64,000 bases of DNA from assembly GCA_033032865.1 (NCBI GenBank), contig JAWHQI010000064.1:7440001-7504000 (forward strand), given 5' to 3'. The notes below the pieces were generated by a model. The model made no database searches, was not told where the DNA came from, and saw only the letters and a list, made by a program, of their open reading frames with translations. The translations under genes and the position numbers were made by a program. Positions 33,246 to 43,471 of the stretch are shown here, piece after piece (within the stretch, counting starts at the first letter, position 1; the number at the start of each line of letters is the position of its first letter). The stretch comes from Dactylorhiza incarnata. Lineage: Eukaryota > Streptophyta > Magnoliopsida > Asparagales > Orchidaceae.

Positions 33246-33590
33246 TCCCCCTCGCACTCGTCTGGCGAACTCATAGAAAGCTGTTCATTATTGCTTTCTA
33301 TTTCTGCGACAACCTGTAAACAATAATATTACTTTGAATGCCTCCCGAGAAATAGGGTATTTTTTGTTAATTATTGCTCGCTCTTGATTGTTGCTTTTAT
33401 CGCATTCACTAACCCCTTTTGTTCAACGCCCCCACTCTCGTGGCTTTCTTGGGACTCGCTTCTCCTGACAGCGATCGCATCGCGGTGAGTTCTTTGGGGG
33501 TACGTAGGTTCGAGTATCGAGGCGTGTAACAGCGGGATTCGGCTATCTGCACCCCTGACGCCTCAATTTCTCCCCGCCGCCTTGAGTTTC
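33246..33590 (+). other. Intergenic spacer between accessory ORFs A and B
   Basis: Contains an AACAATAATATTAC stretch that could serve as a polyadenylation region for ORF A. It then becomes GC-richer towards the promoter of ORF B. The word CTATCTGCA (33543-33551), close to the CTATCCGCAG motif of several LTRs, lies 40 bp before the TATA box. Confidence 0.4.
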
Positions 33591-33600
33591 TTATAAATAA
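33591..33600 (+). promoter_or_regulatory. TATA box of accessory ORF B
   Basis: TTATAAATAA, about 105 bp upstream of the ATG at 33704. A CT-rich leader (CTCTCTCTTTCTCG) follows, as in many plant genes. It is on the strand opposite to the Tat gag-pol. Confidence 0.6.
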
Positions 33601-33703
33601 GCATGTCATCAATAGTCAACCACTGCATTTAACCTTCTCGACCTCTCTCTTTCTCGCGAGCTCTCGCTTTCTCGCTTTCGCAATCTTTTCTGTTTTAGCA
33701 GAT

Positions 33704-35630
33704 ATGGGCGGTGACGGTGATGCGGAGGGTCAAACCAAGTGTGCCTTTACATTCTGCGACCACGCGTTCTTTACTTGCTCGCTGACCGAGAGCGAGTACC
33801 ACTCGGTGGTGGACAACTACATCACGCAATCATTCATTGCTCGCCATCCGGCGAATACCGAGGCCATCAATGACCTCCATTCGGATGAGCTCGCCATCTC
33901 CACAGCTCACTTCGACGTCGGCCTGCGGCTTCCCTTGTGGTCGTAGATCAACCAGGTAACTCGCTCACTACCCTTCTCCATACATTCCTTTCTTACATTA
34001 GCTTAGGATTTCATTCTAACTGCTTCCCGCACATTCTTCGGCTGCTAAAATACTATGGCGTCATCCTGGGACAGATGACCCCTAACTCCATCGCAGTCAT
34101 GGTGGGGTTCGCGTGCAACCTGCGTGAGGAGCGCATCGAGTTTAGTTTGTCGGTTTTCTGCAAGCTGTTCTCCTTTCGCGTGAACAAGGATGGGACGGCC
34201 TTCATTGTGAGCCAGCATGCCAAAGTTCACGAGATGGTGAACAAAAGCCACTACTGGGCGCAAAAGTTCATGTTCGTCAAGGGGCCCTTAGGCAACGTCC
34301 CCTTCTCGCCCGTTCAGCGGGGCGAGTCCACCTATCTCCCCCCAAGCTCGGCGGCCCTGAGGCCGACCTCTTCAAATACATGTCAACCGCTTTTGAGGTC
34401 GGCTACCTCCAGAGGAATGCGAACTCGCTACCCCCCCGTGCCGCACGGGGCCGGTTTGAACTGTGATCCCTTTCCGTCTCGCCTGAACCTCTTACATTCC
34501 TTTCCTAACCTACTTTTTTATCATTAACAGGGGAGCAAGATCTTCCGCTCCCCCCCCCCCCATCACCCCGGGCCTGAGGCTTGCTTCCGCCGCCGCCTGC
34601 TTCGAGGCCCCCAGCACCTCCTCCGCCTACAAGAAGCAGCTCGCACTTGCCAGCCGCGGGTCGTCCCTCAACCCTACGCCGCCAAAGAAGAAAAAGTAGC
34701 CCTCAGCCCTCGTTAAATGGAAGGGGCTTGCTGAAATCTTTTCTGGGGACAATCCTCTAGTGGACTCTCTCGGTGACCAGAGAGTCGGGGAGGCCCCCAG
34801 GGAGACCGTCCGTGTGTCGACCGCACCCGCGTCGGTGGGCCACCACAACCTTTGCCTCGGCATGAAGCACCAGGATGCGGCCGACGAGCCCGTGTTGGAG
34901 TGGGACTCAGACTCCAACCGGGTCTCGATCTCCACCCTCAATCCCTCCTGGGTGGAGCGGGAGGCCATTGGAGGAGAGGCCTTCGTCGTGTCCTTCGGCC
35001 TCTATGGGCGGGAGGACGCCATGGAATTCCACACCCTCTCCTCCCGAGCACTCGCTTATGAGTGCGCGCGAGCTCGGCTTTGCGGGCTAGAGCTCTCCCA
35101 CAAGGCAGGTCGCCGCTCCTCACGGCGGAGAGGAACTCCGAGGATTTGAAGCACGAGCTGCAAGAGATGCAAAAGGAGCTCGCCGACCTAAAGGAAAAGC
35201 AGGTCATCTCTGATGGCCTCCTTGAGATCCTCAAGGGCGGGATGGTAAGTCTACCAAGAACTTGCTTGTCATCTTTCACCATTTTCCTTTTTAACCCTTT
35301 TGCCTCTAACAGGACCCTGAGACCGCCAACCAGCTCCTCGCTCGCAAGATGGAGCTGGAGAGGGAGGTTGCTGTTCTGAAAGCTCACAACCAAGAGCTCG
35401 CACGGGCCGCCCTTCCACCCGCTCCTCACTCTCCTCGAACCTTGAGGAACATGAAGCGAGCGGAGGAGTCATTGCGAGACACCGGGATCCTAGCGGCGAG
35501 GCACATCTTCGACACCCTGAAGGGGGTCGGGCTTCTCTCATCCGACGTGGAGGATCTCACCATTGAGGAGATCATCCCGGAACTATTCGAGTCGATTCCC
35601 CCTTTCGCGGATGATGAGGGCGAGCCTTAA
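33704..35630 (+). pseudogene. Accessory ORF B, antisense to Tat gag-pol, with introns (Transposase_28-like)
   Basis: Exon 1 (33704-33955) starts MGGDGDAEGQ and ends at CAG/GTAACT. It contains a TAG at 33944-33946. Exon 2 begins near 34033, where the expected acceptor AG reads AC. It encodes ILRLLKYYGVILGQMTPNS, a match to the family called putative gypsy-type transposon (Transposase_28). A frame slip occurs in a C run near 34336. A third exon may start after ATTAACAG (34523-34530); it ends in PPKKKK before a TAG at 34697. The same frame continues to a coiled coil (DLKHELQEMQKELADLKEK). A clean intron lies at 35245-35312, and the last exon ends DDEGEP at 35630. Tat elements are known to carry such extra ORFs; function is unknown. 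Confidence 0.65.
35245..35312 (+). other. Spliceosomal intron in accessory ORF B
   Basis: 68 bp with donor GATG/GTAAGT, a TTTTTAACC branch-like site, a pyrimidine stretch and the acceptor CTCTAACAG. It joins LKGGM to DPETANQLL with coiled-coil sequence on both sides. Confidence 0.7.
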
Positions 35631-35770
35631 GATGTAACAATTTTTTCTTCTGAGCTTTCTTTGTAAGGCGAAACTCGCCCCCCCCCCCCCCCCCCCCCCC
35701 CCTCCCCCTCACACACACACACACACTATGTAAACCATTTTTTGTGTAATGAAATGAAAAATTATTCTCA
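35631..35770 (+). terminator. 3' UTR and polyadenylation region of ORF B
   Basis: T-rich start, C run (35679-35702), CA repeats, then TTTTTTGTGTAATGAAATGAAAA, which has the look of a plant polyadenylation region. Individual signals are not certain. Confidence 0.4.
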
Positions 35771-36480
35771 AGTCTTTCCTTTGTTTTTTTTTTGCTTTTC
35801 TCGCTTCCACTTGCTTATGTGCTCGTGTCTCGACGACTCGCACCACGCGCGCATCCGCGCTTTGCTCAAGCACTAATTGACTCATGTGCACATACTCGCA
35901 CACGTACGCATTCGTACTCTGGCACGCACCCCACGCGCACCTACGAATCGATCGAATACTCGCTCAATCGCCCCTCTTTGTGGGACTTAACCAAATTTTT
36001 TTCCTTTACTTTTGTTCCCAAACAAGGCTCTCACCTGCGAGCCCTTCGCCGAGGTGAATGCCCATTCGGGTAGGCTTATTTCTTGCTTTCGTGTTCGCAC
36101 ACTTCTGCTTTCGCGAAACGATATATAATTGTCTACACTTACTCGCACACCCCTCTCGCGCTTTCGCGAGTGATGTGCTTGCATCAACTGCCAGCTTACA
36201 CTCGCACCCCCTCACTCGCACTTTCGCGAGTGGTGTGCTTTTGCCGATTTCTTAGGACTTAGGTGGCCACGACAATTCCACCGAGAGTGCAACCTTGCCG
36301 AGAACCTCCTCTGCTAGGGCCACTCACATCACTTCCGAGAGAGTTCCTCCTCTACTGGGGCCACTCGCATACTTGACCCTTGTGATTTTTCCCTTCTTAT
36401 TTTTTCCTTACCTTCCTGCCACCGGGTGAGTCTGATGTCCTGTCAGTTGGGTGAGAGTCTGACCATGTCATCTTCGTGAG
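35771..36480. other. Spacer rich in CTCGCA and TTTCGCGAG words
   Basis: No ORF recognised. ACTCGCAC and CTTTCGCGAGT words recur at 35840-36240. Confidence 0.4.
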
Positions 36481-37330
36481 AGCTTGTTGCCCTGGGCCTA
36501 GTACCACATTTACCTTAGCCAGCCTCTCCAGAGATCAACCTGACCCATCATCTATGAGAGACCGGCAGCGGAATCTATCTGGGGCACTCCAGCTCAAATT
36601 TTTCTTAGTCAGCCTCTTCAGAGATCAACCTGACCCACCATCTATGAGAGCCCGACAGCGGAATCGATCTGGGGCACTCCAGCTAAAACTTTCCTTAGCC
36701 GGCCTCTCCAGAGATCAACCTGACGCACCGTTTATGAGAGCCCGACAGCGGAATCGATCTGGGGCACTCCAGCTCAAACTTTTCTTAGCCGACCTCTCCA
36801 GAGATCAACCTGACCCACCGTCTATGAGAGCCCGGCAGTGGAATCGATCTAGGGCACTCCAGCTCAAACTTTCCTTAGCCAGCCTCTCTAGAGATCAACC
36901 TGACCCACCATCTATGAGAGCTCGGCAGCGGAATCGATCTGGAGCACTCCAGCTCAAACTTTTCTTAGCCAGCCTCTCCAGAGATCAACCTGACCCACCG
37001 TCTATGAGATCTCGACAGCGGAATCGATATGGGGCACTCCAGCTCAAACTTTCCTTAGTCAGCCTCTCCATAGATCAACCTGACCCACCATCTATGAGAG
37101 CCCGGCAGCGGAATCGATCTGGGGCACTCCAGCTCAAACTTTCCTTAGCCAACCTCTCCAGAGATCAACCTGACCCACCGTCTTTGAAAGCCTGACAGAG
37201 TAATCGATCTAGGGCACTCCAGCTCAAACTTTTCTTAGCCAACCTCTCTAGAGATCAACCTGACCCATCGTCAATGAGAGCCCGGCAGCGGAATCGATCT
37301 GGGGCATTCTAGCTCAAACACACAAGGGCA
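36481..37330. repeat. 90-bp tandem array between ORF B and pol
   Basis: Nine to ten copies of a 90-bp unit containing CAGAGATCAACCTGACCC, ATGAGAGCCCGGCAGCGG and GGGGCACTCCAGCTCAAA. Most copies start exactly 90 bp apart, so one plus frame is open with a repeating 30-residue peptide (36476-37195). It is treated as a minisatellite in the 3' untranslated region of the Tat element. Confidence 0.85.
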
Positions 37331-37429
37331 TATGGTTAGAGTAGGCATTGAAAACAGCGCACAATGAGTCAATCATATAATAAATCATCATAAAAATTTT
37401 TAAGGATAGAAATGTTTTAGATCATCCCC

Positions 37430-38400
37430 GCTCCGAGCTCGGCCGAGGCGTGCCCCTTCAACATCCCAGAGGTGGTACCCTCCCAACTTGAGCATTTCAT
37501 CTACGATGTAAGGCCCCTCCTACTTGGGGTCATGCTTTCCCATCGCGGCTCCTCTCCCGGCTGCGTCAACCTTCTTCAAGACTATATCCCCCTTCTCGAA
37601 CTGTTTTACTCGGATGTGTTTGTCGAAATACCGAGCCATCCGCCGATTGACCTCCTCCTGGCGGATGGTGGCTAGGTCCTGGAGCTTTTCCACCAAAAAC
37701 AAAGATACTTTTTGCTCCCCTTCATTCTCTATTAGTCATTCTTCATTTCCTTCCCGTGCGGCCATCACCCGGGGTAACTTCACCTCGAATTCTATAGGGA
37801 GAACGACCTCGAACCCGTAAGAGAGCTTGAACGGAGTCTCCCCTGTGGCCGTGTTAGGGGTGGTTCTCAAGTCCCAGAAGACCGAGGGCATATGCTCTAC
37901 CCAGTTTCCCCTCAGGTTCTCGACCTTCCTTTTTAACAAATTCATGATTATTTTGTTTGCCTCCTCTACTTGCCCATTGCTCCTTGGGTGGTGGACCGAC
38001 GCGAACCGAAGGTCTATGCCCAGCTGGGTGCAAAAGCTGACAAACTCGTCGCTGGCAAACTGCGGCCCATTGTCCGTGACTATGGCTAGCGGAAGCCCAT
38101 GCCTGCAAATTATTTCCCCCCATATGAAATTTCTTACCACCTGAGAGGTTACCTTGGCCAGCGCGTTCACCTCGAGCCACTGGGAGAAATAATCGATCAT
38201 CACTAGCAGGAACTTTCTTTGACCACTTGCCTAGGGGAAGGGACCCACCAGATCCAATCCCCATATTGCAAAGGGCCATAGAGATGTGATAGTCCAGAGC
38301 CTCTGAGTTGGTAGGAGCTGGAGGGGAGCGTACAACTGGCACTTGGAGCATTTCTTGGCAAACTCCGCTGCATCCTTGCTGAGGGTAGGCCAGAAATAGC
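37430..38400 (-). pseudogene. Integrase of the Tat element
   Basis: The core has the triad Asp (MMIDYFSQWLEV), Asp (VTDNGPQFAS), Glu (GQVEEANKII) spaced as in gypsy integrases. Before it lies GPFP and a short gap with a stop near 38230. After it TPFKLSYGFEVVLPIE and an EKGDIVLKKVDAAG segment mark the C-terminal domain. A frameshift near 37720 separates the core from the C-terminus. The end KHDPKWEG-type region is present near 37520. It would insert cDNA; it is inactive here because of frame breaks. Confidence 0.8.
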
Positions 38401-39110
38401 CTTGCCTCAACACTTTTCCTTCCAAGGTTCTGCTCCCCAAGTGGCTGCCACACTCCCCCGATTGAATCTCCTCCAGGACCCTTGAGACCTCCTCCTCCGA
38501 GACGCAGCGAGCTAGGAGTCCTGAGAGGGTCTTTCGATACAGTTCACCTGCATGCAAGGAATAGTATGCTAATTTGTACTTGATCCATCGTTTGTCCACA
38601 TCCCCTTCTGGGAACTTCCCTGATGTTAGGAAGGTGATGATAGGATCCATCCACGACGCCCGTCGATCTACCTCCATCAATTCTCCCTCCTCGATGGAGG
38701 GCCGGAAAAGTTCCGACACCATACCTCCTGCCCGGGGACTGAACTTGGCCAGGAGGTCGGCCGGGATGCTCTCCTCCCTTGGCACGTGTTGAATGGAGAA
38801 GGTGCGGAATTGCCCAATGATCCCCTCGACCTTCTCCAGATATCGCTGGAGGGTGGGCTCCTTTGACTCAAACTCCCCCTTGACCTGACATGCCACCACC
38901 ATGGAGTCCGTCGAGACCTCCACATCTTGCACTCCCAACTCTTGGGCCAGCCGCATGCCTGCTATTACCGCCTCGTACTCGGCCTGGTTGTTGGTGATAG
39001 GGAAGCGAATGTTGATGGCTTGCTCTATCCTTGTTCCCTGGGGGCTTACTAGGACGACTCCCCCCCCCCCCCAAGGAATACCTCCCCGATGCTCTGTCGA
39101 CCAACATCTT
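38231..39110 (-). pseudogene. Second (archaeal-type) RNase H and integrase zinc finger
   Basis: NNQAEYEAVIAGMRLAQELG with STDSMVVACQVKG and ADLLAKFS are motifs of the RVT_3 type RNase H, known in Tat elements as an added second domain. The HHCC-like integrase finger follows (GECGSHLGSR to KKCSKCQLYA). A C run at about 39060-39074 breaks the frame at the start of the domain. Confidence 0.8.
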
Positions 39111-39239
39111 CCAAGCTATCAGGAGGGGTGGCTCAGTTTCTTCCACCTCGATCACATAATCGGCCAAGAATTCTATCACTGCTTGTGCCTTTATCGAGAG
39201 TCTGGGCACGAAAGAGATATCGAATTCGCTTAGCTCCAC

Positions 39240-39872
39240 CGACTACTTAGCTAACTTTCTTGAGTGTTCCACTCCCTTCATGATGTTGCGAAGGGGGTGG
39301 TCAGTTACCACCTTGATGGGGTGAGCCTGGAAGTAGGGTCAGAGCTTCCGAGCCGACACCACGAGAGCGAAGGCCAGCTTTTCTAAAATGGGATACCTAA
39401 GCTCGGCCTTCCTCAAGACTCGGCGGACATAGTAGATCGGGAGCTGTTCCTTCCCTTCTTCCTGCATCAACACAGAGCTCACCGCTTCGGACCCTACCCC
39501 CAAGTAAAGGGATAGGTCTTCTCCCTGCCTCGGTCCCTGGAGCATAGGGGCCTGGGTAAGCTGTCTCTTTATCGCTTGAAAGGCCTCCTCACATTCTGGG
39601 GTCCACTCGAACTTCTGGTTCCCCCTTAGCACTTTGAAGAATGAAGCACACTTCTCCCCTGCCCTGGAGAGGAACCTACTTTGCCCAGCTAGCTTCCTGG
39701 TGAGGCGCTGGACCTCCTTCGCATTCCTTGGTGAACCCAGCTCCAGGATTGCCTTCACTTTGTCAGGGTTAGGCTCCACCCCGGCGGGGGTGAGCAAGTG
39801 GCCCAGGAACTTCCCTCGGCTAACCCCGAAGACACACTTCTGGGGTTTGAGTTTCATCTTGAACTTGCGCAA
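39240..39872 (-). pseudogene. RT thumb and first RNase H of the Tat element
   Basis: From about 39872 the frame encodes KLKPQKCVFGVSRGKFLGHLL, then the connection NAKEVQRLTRKLAG and RNase H motifs (LYLGVGSEAVSSVLMQE, YPILEKLAFALVVSARKL). In the RNase H core LSLYLGVG replaces the usual catalytic Asp position (YLDAS-like) by Gly, so it is likely inactive. A stop follows at 39339, and the frame resumes with HPIKVVTDHPLRNIM. Confidence 0.75.
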
Positions 39873-40630
39873 GGTCCCGAAGGTGGGACTCGAGGTCCCG
39901 GCTCTTGATCATGAGATTGTCCACGTTCACTTCTAAGCTCCTTCCCTTCTGTTCTCGAAACACCCTGTCCATCATCCGCTGATAAGTCGCCTCTGCATTC
40001 TTTAGCTCGAAGGGCATCATTTTGTAACAGTAGCACCCATCCCCTGTGATGAAGGAGACATCCTTGACATCGGGAGGGTGCATGCGGATCTGATGGTAAC
40101 CTGAGAAAGCATCTTAAAAGCTCATTAGAGAAAAATTAACGGCTGAGTCAACCAGCGCGTCGATTCGAGGCAGGGGATAACAATACTTAGGGCATGATTT
40201 ATTTAATAGGGAAAAATCCACACATATTCTCCACCTACCATAACCCTTTTTCACCATCACTACATTGGAGACTCAGACTGGATACTGGATCTCGGATACA
40301 AAACCTGCTCTGAGGAGCTTGCCCACCTCCTCCCGGATGGGTTCCTCCAGCTTGTCGATGATGGACGTCTTCTTCTGGTGGATGGGGCAAGTGTCGGGGT
40401 AGAGGTTGAGGTGGTGACAGGCTACATCCACATCGATCCCGGGCATCTTTGTAACACTCCAAGCAAAGACGTCCACGTTTTCCTGGATGCAAACTAGGAT
40501 CCTCCTCCGGTCCTCGGGGTTGAGCTTCCCACTGATCTTCAGTTTTTTGATCTCCCCTGCCCGAGAGACAACCTTCGGCTCCACTACCTCCTCCACGGCC
40601 TCTAGCCTGGACTGCTCCCCCAACCATCTT
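39820..40630 (-). pseudogene. Reverse transcriptase of the Tat element
   Basis: Motifs in order: HHLNLYPDTCPIHQKK, REEVGKLLRAGFVSEIQYPV, a stop near 40275, MVKKGYGRWRICVDFSLLNK, DAFSGYHQIRMHP, TGDGCYCYKMMPFELKNAEATYQRMMD, then the active site. The usual YVDD reads NVDN (in EVNVDNLMIKS), so one catalytic Asp is replaced. At least one more in-frame stop precedes DAFSGYHQI. The enzyme is inactive. Confidence 0.8.
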
Positions 40631-40639
40631 CTTCCTCTT

Positions 40640-41277
40640 CTCCGCCCGCTGGCGCCTCTACTTCTTCCACCTCCGCTCCTTCTTCCTTGACCTCCATCAG
40701 CTCCTCTGCCATTTCCCCTAGGATTCACCTTCTTCTCCTTCTCCCTCTTCCCTTCCTTCTTCTCCTGCCTCTCCTGGCATTGTTGGCTCCCCCATCTCCC
40801 TATCCCACTCCTCAGCCTCCGCCATCCAGGCGATTGTGTTCACGGCAGTCACATAGCACTGCCTTGCCACCTTAGGGTCTCCCCTTACCCGGACCAGAAC
40901 TCCCCTTGCGTTGAACTTGAGGCATTGATCAAAAGTGGAGGGATGCATCAGAATGCGCTGATGAGGGGTCGTCCAAAGATGTCACTGTAACTGCTGGGGG
41001 CATCCACAATAACGAAGCGACAATTTCGAGACTGCCCTCCCAAGACGAAGTGGAGCCCCACTCCTCCTTCCACCTCTTTTATTTCCCCCAAGAATCCAAA
41101 CAATGGGCCTTCTGAAGCCAACACCCTTCTAGCCTCCACCTTCATGTCGTTAAATGCCTTTTTGAAGATGACGTTGACCGAGCTCCCGTTATCTATGAAG
41201 ATCCGAGAGACGGTGAAGTTCTCGATGGACGTCTGGATAACCAACGCATCGCAGAACGGGTCCTCATGGCCTGGCAT
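40640..41277 (-). pseudogene. Aspartic protease region of the Tat element
   Basis: The ORF 41277-40948 contains FIDNGSSVNVIF, the active-site region (usual form D-G/N-GSS), and VDAPSSYSDIFGRPLI. Downstream is HPSTFDQCLKFNARGV and a Gly/Glu/Arg-rich linker leading to RT. It would cleave the polyprotein. Confidence 0.75.
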
Positions 41278-42910
41278 AACCTTCTGAGTAAATGTGATCT
41301 TTTCTGCTGGGGTGGGCCTTGGGATATCGAAGTAACGCTCCGACGATATATGGTGTGGAGGATCACCTTCCGGGTCGCCTCGACCCCCACACCCCCATGG
41401 ATCACTCTGATCCCTCCTCGGGTCCCCACATCAACCCTGTCCTTGCACCTCTCTTCCTCCTCCTCCTGAGGCAGGACCTCCTCAATCCTCACCGGCCACT
41501 GTTCCCGCTGCGCCGGCACTCTGGCCCCCCTAATCTCCAAGAACTTTGGGCATTTGGCCGTCGTGTGGCCTTCCTCCTGGTGGAAGTCACAATAGGGCAA
41601 CACCACCCCCCTTCCATCGGCCTCCGCCCCTCTGTTCCTCCTCCTGAGCCAGGCTCCTCGGGCTCCCGCTCCTCTTCCTGCTCTCCCTCTCCTGACTGTC
41701 ATTCCCTGCTGAGGCGGGGGAGGAGGTGGCCTCGATCCCTTCCTCCACCCTAACTGATGGGGTCTTCCTTGTCCTCCTTGAAAGTTGACCCCTCCATGGT
41801 GGAAGCCCCATCCTGGGCTCTGCACCCCTCCTCCTTGCTGCCTCCACCCCAACTTTGGGTCCCTTAACTCTTCTATTCTCCTTGCCTCTGGTTGCCTAAC
41901 CTCCGGCTCGCTTAGCCTTGCCAACCTTTTCGTGAACTCGGGGTTAGCTGCCTCCCCTTCTATCTCTTTCGCCGCCCGCTCCATCAGCTCCTCGAAGGAT
42001 AGGGGGCCCCTCCTCTTCAGGCTCATCTTGAAGAAACACTCCTGCTAACCTACTATAAAGGCAAGCTGGAGGGTGAACCCGGGCACCTCCATGATGAGGA
42101 GGACCTCCTCCTAAAAACGGTCCACGTAGTTGGCCAACGACTCTCCCGGCCTCTGCTTGATGTTGAAGAGCGCCTCGGGGTCCTTCTTCCTCTTTTTCGA
42201 AGTCAAGAAACGCAACAGGAAACCACGACGCAGATCTTCGAAGGCATAAATCGATCATGTGGGCAGCTGGTGGAACCAGTCCCTCTCCTTCACCTTCAGG
42301 GTGGTGGCAAAGAGTCGGCACTTAAAAGCATCCGACATGAGCCTGATGGAGATCATATCTTCGAACCACTACAAGTTCTGAACTGGGTCATCCTTGCAGG
42401 TGTACAGCATCATGGCTGGCTCCCTAAACCCCTCGGGGAGTGGTGTTGAGAGCACCAACTCGCAAAATGGGCTTCCCCCATTCGCCCCTCTCGCCTGCTC
42501 CACTCACCCAACGACCTCAATGGGCGACCCTACTCCTGACGGTCTCGCACTCGCGAGGGGGCCAATCGTTGGGACCCCACTGCTCGGGGTCACGCCTGTC
42601 GGGTGGACGCTCACCGGGACCTCATTCTCACTTGCTAGACGGGGAAGAGTTCCGGGCCCGCAAGATCTTGCCCTGGTACCTGAGCCACCACCTCCTTTCC
42701 CATCCTCTGCCCTGGGGCATTCTCACCAGCTCCTGATGGAAGGACCATCGGGGGCACAGGGGCTGTGAGACCCCTCAGCGCTGTGGCGAGAGTGCACTGC
42801 ATTGCCTCAAGCAGGTCCCTTCTGAGGCCTGCCAGCATTTCTGTTGTTACTGGCGCGCCGGGTGGTGGTGTTTCGTCGAGATCGGCGTCTCGCTCATCTT
42901 CTCTTACCAT
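41193..42910 (-). pseudogene. gag of the Tat element, three internal stops
   Basis: The start is MVREDERDAD at 42910, 41 bp after the primer site. The capsid domain has WFEDMISIRLMSDAFKCRLF, RDWFHQLP, FEDLRRGFLLRFLT and KQRPGESLANYVDRF. Stops occur near 42256, 42112 and 42046 in this frame. From 42026 the frame is open with FEELMERAAKEIEGE, an Arg/Gly/Pro-rich linker and CDFHQEEGHTTAKC, the zinc finger form typical of Tat gag. The capsid region is clearly related to the gag at 18491-19087. Confidence 0.8.
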
Positions 42911-42950
42911 ATCACTTCCTTGGAACTTTCTTGTGCTAACTGCTCTCCAT

Positions 42951-42963
42951 GCTCACCGCACCA
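42951..42963 (-). other. Primer binding site of the Tat element
   Basis: The minus strand reads TGGTGCGGTGAGC, identical to 18440-18452. Confidence 0.75.
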
Positions 42964-42970
42964 AAAATAT

Positions 42971-43471
42971 TGGATTCAAGACTTGGCCCCAATGAGGAGA
43001 TCAGACCCCTTAGAGGGGGCAGGTATCACCTACTGATCCCGTGGAAGCAACAGGCCGGAGTCTAAGAGCTTAACACTGACCCTTGGCTACAGCACGGAGG
43101 TCCCACCACACACCCGGAAGATCTTAGAGTGCTTCCCCTCCCAATCCAAAGCTGAAGCTGGGCACCTTCGAGAGACTGAGGAGCTAACCAAAGAACCTAG
43201 GGAGGAAGAAGCCAAGAAACTCCAATTGGAATCCTCTCCAAAGGTGCCCTTCAAGGTCTATATATAGCTCTTCTAGTCTGGTCTCCTAATAGCGGGATTC
43301 CGCCTTTTGGTTTTACTAAACGCACCCCAAATTGGCCTGCTAACACCCAAACTCCGTTGTTTTGAAGGACTATTGGCAGCCCACCAGGGGTACCAGGGTA
43401 AATTCACCTGCACCCCCTGGTGGGTGAGTGGCCCATGAAGGCGCCACTCGCCAGTCTCTCTATGAGCTGGG
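42971..43471 (-). repeat. 5' LTR of the Tat element, left part
   Basis: It joins 59450-59696 once the copia insertion is discounted, giving about 750 bp. The region 43080-43170 matches the minus-to-plus equivalent at 18215-18300 of the non-autonomous gypsy LTR (GGATTGGGAGGGGAAG, GTGTGGTGGGACCT). A TATATATAG box is near 43260. Confidence 0.7.

Larger units (their letters stand above)
37430..43471 (-). mobile_element. Tat-type Ty3/gypsy element: gag-pol and part of 5' LTR
   Basis: Minus-strand order is 5' LTR (right part at 59450-59696, left part 43471-42971), primer site, gag, protease, reverse transcriptase, RNase H, a second RNase H, integrase. Plus-strand accessory ORFs, a tandem array and spacer lie at 33131-37330 and presumably belong to the same element. 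Two RNase H domains before the integrase are the hallmark of the Tat lineage. No 3' LTR was found; the left side is disrupted by two other elements. Gag has stops and the RT active site is altered, so the copy is dead. Confidence 0.85.

Noticed and set aside
36476..37195. 239-codon repeat protein
   Set aside because: It is a 90-bp tandem array; there is no promoter and the opposite strand belongs to the Tat element.
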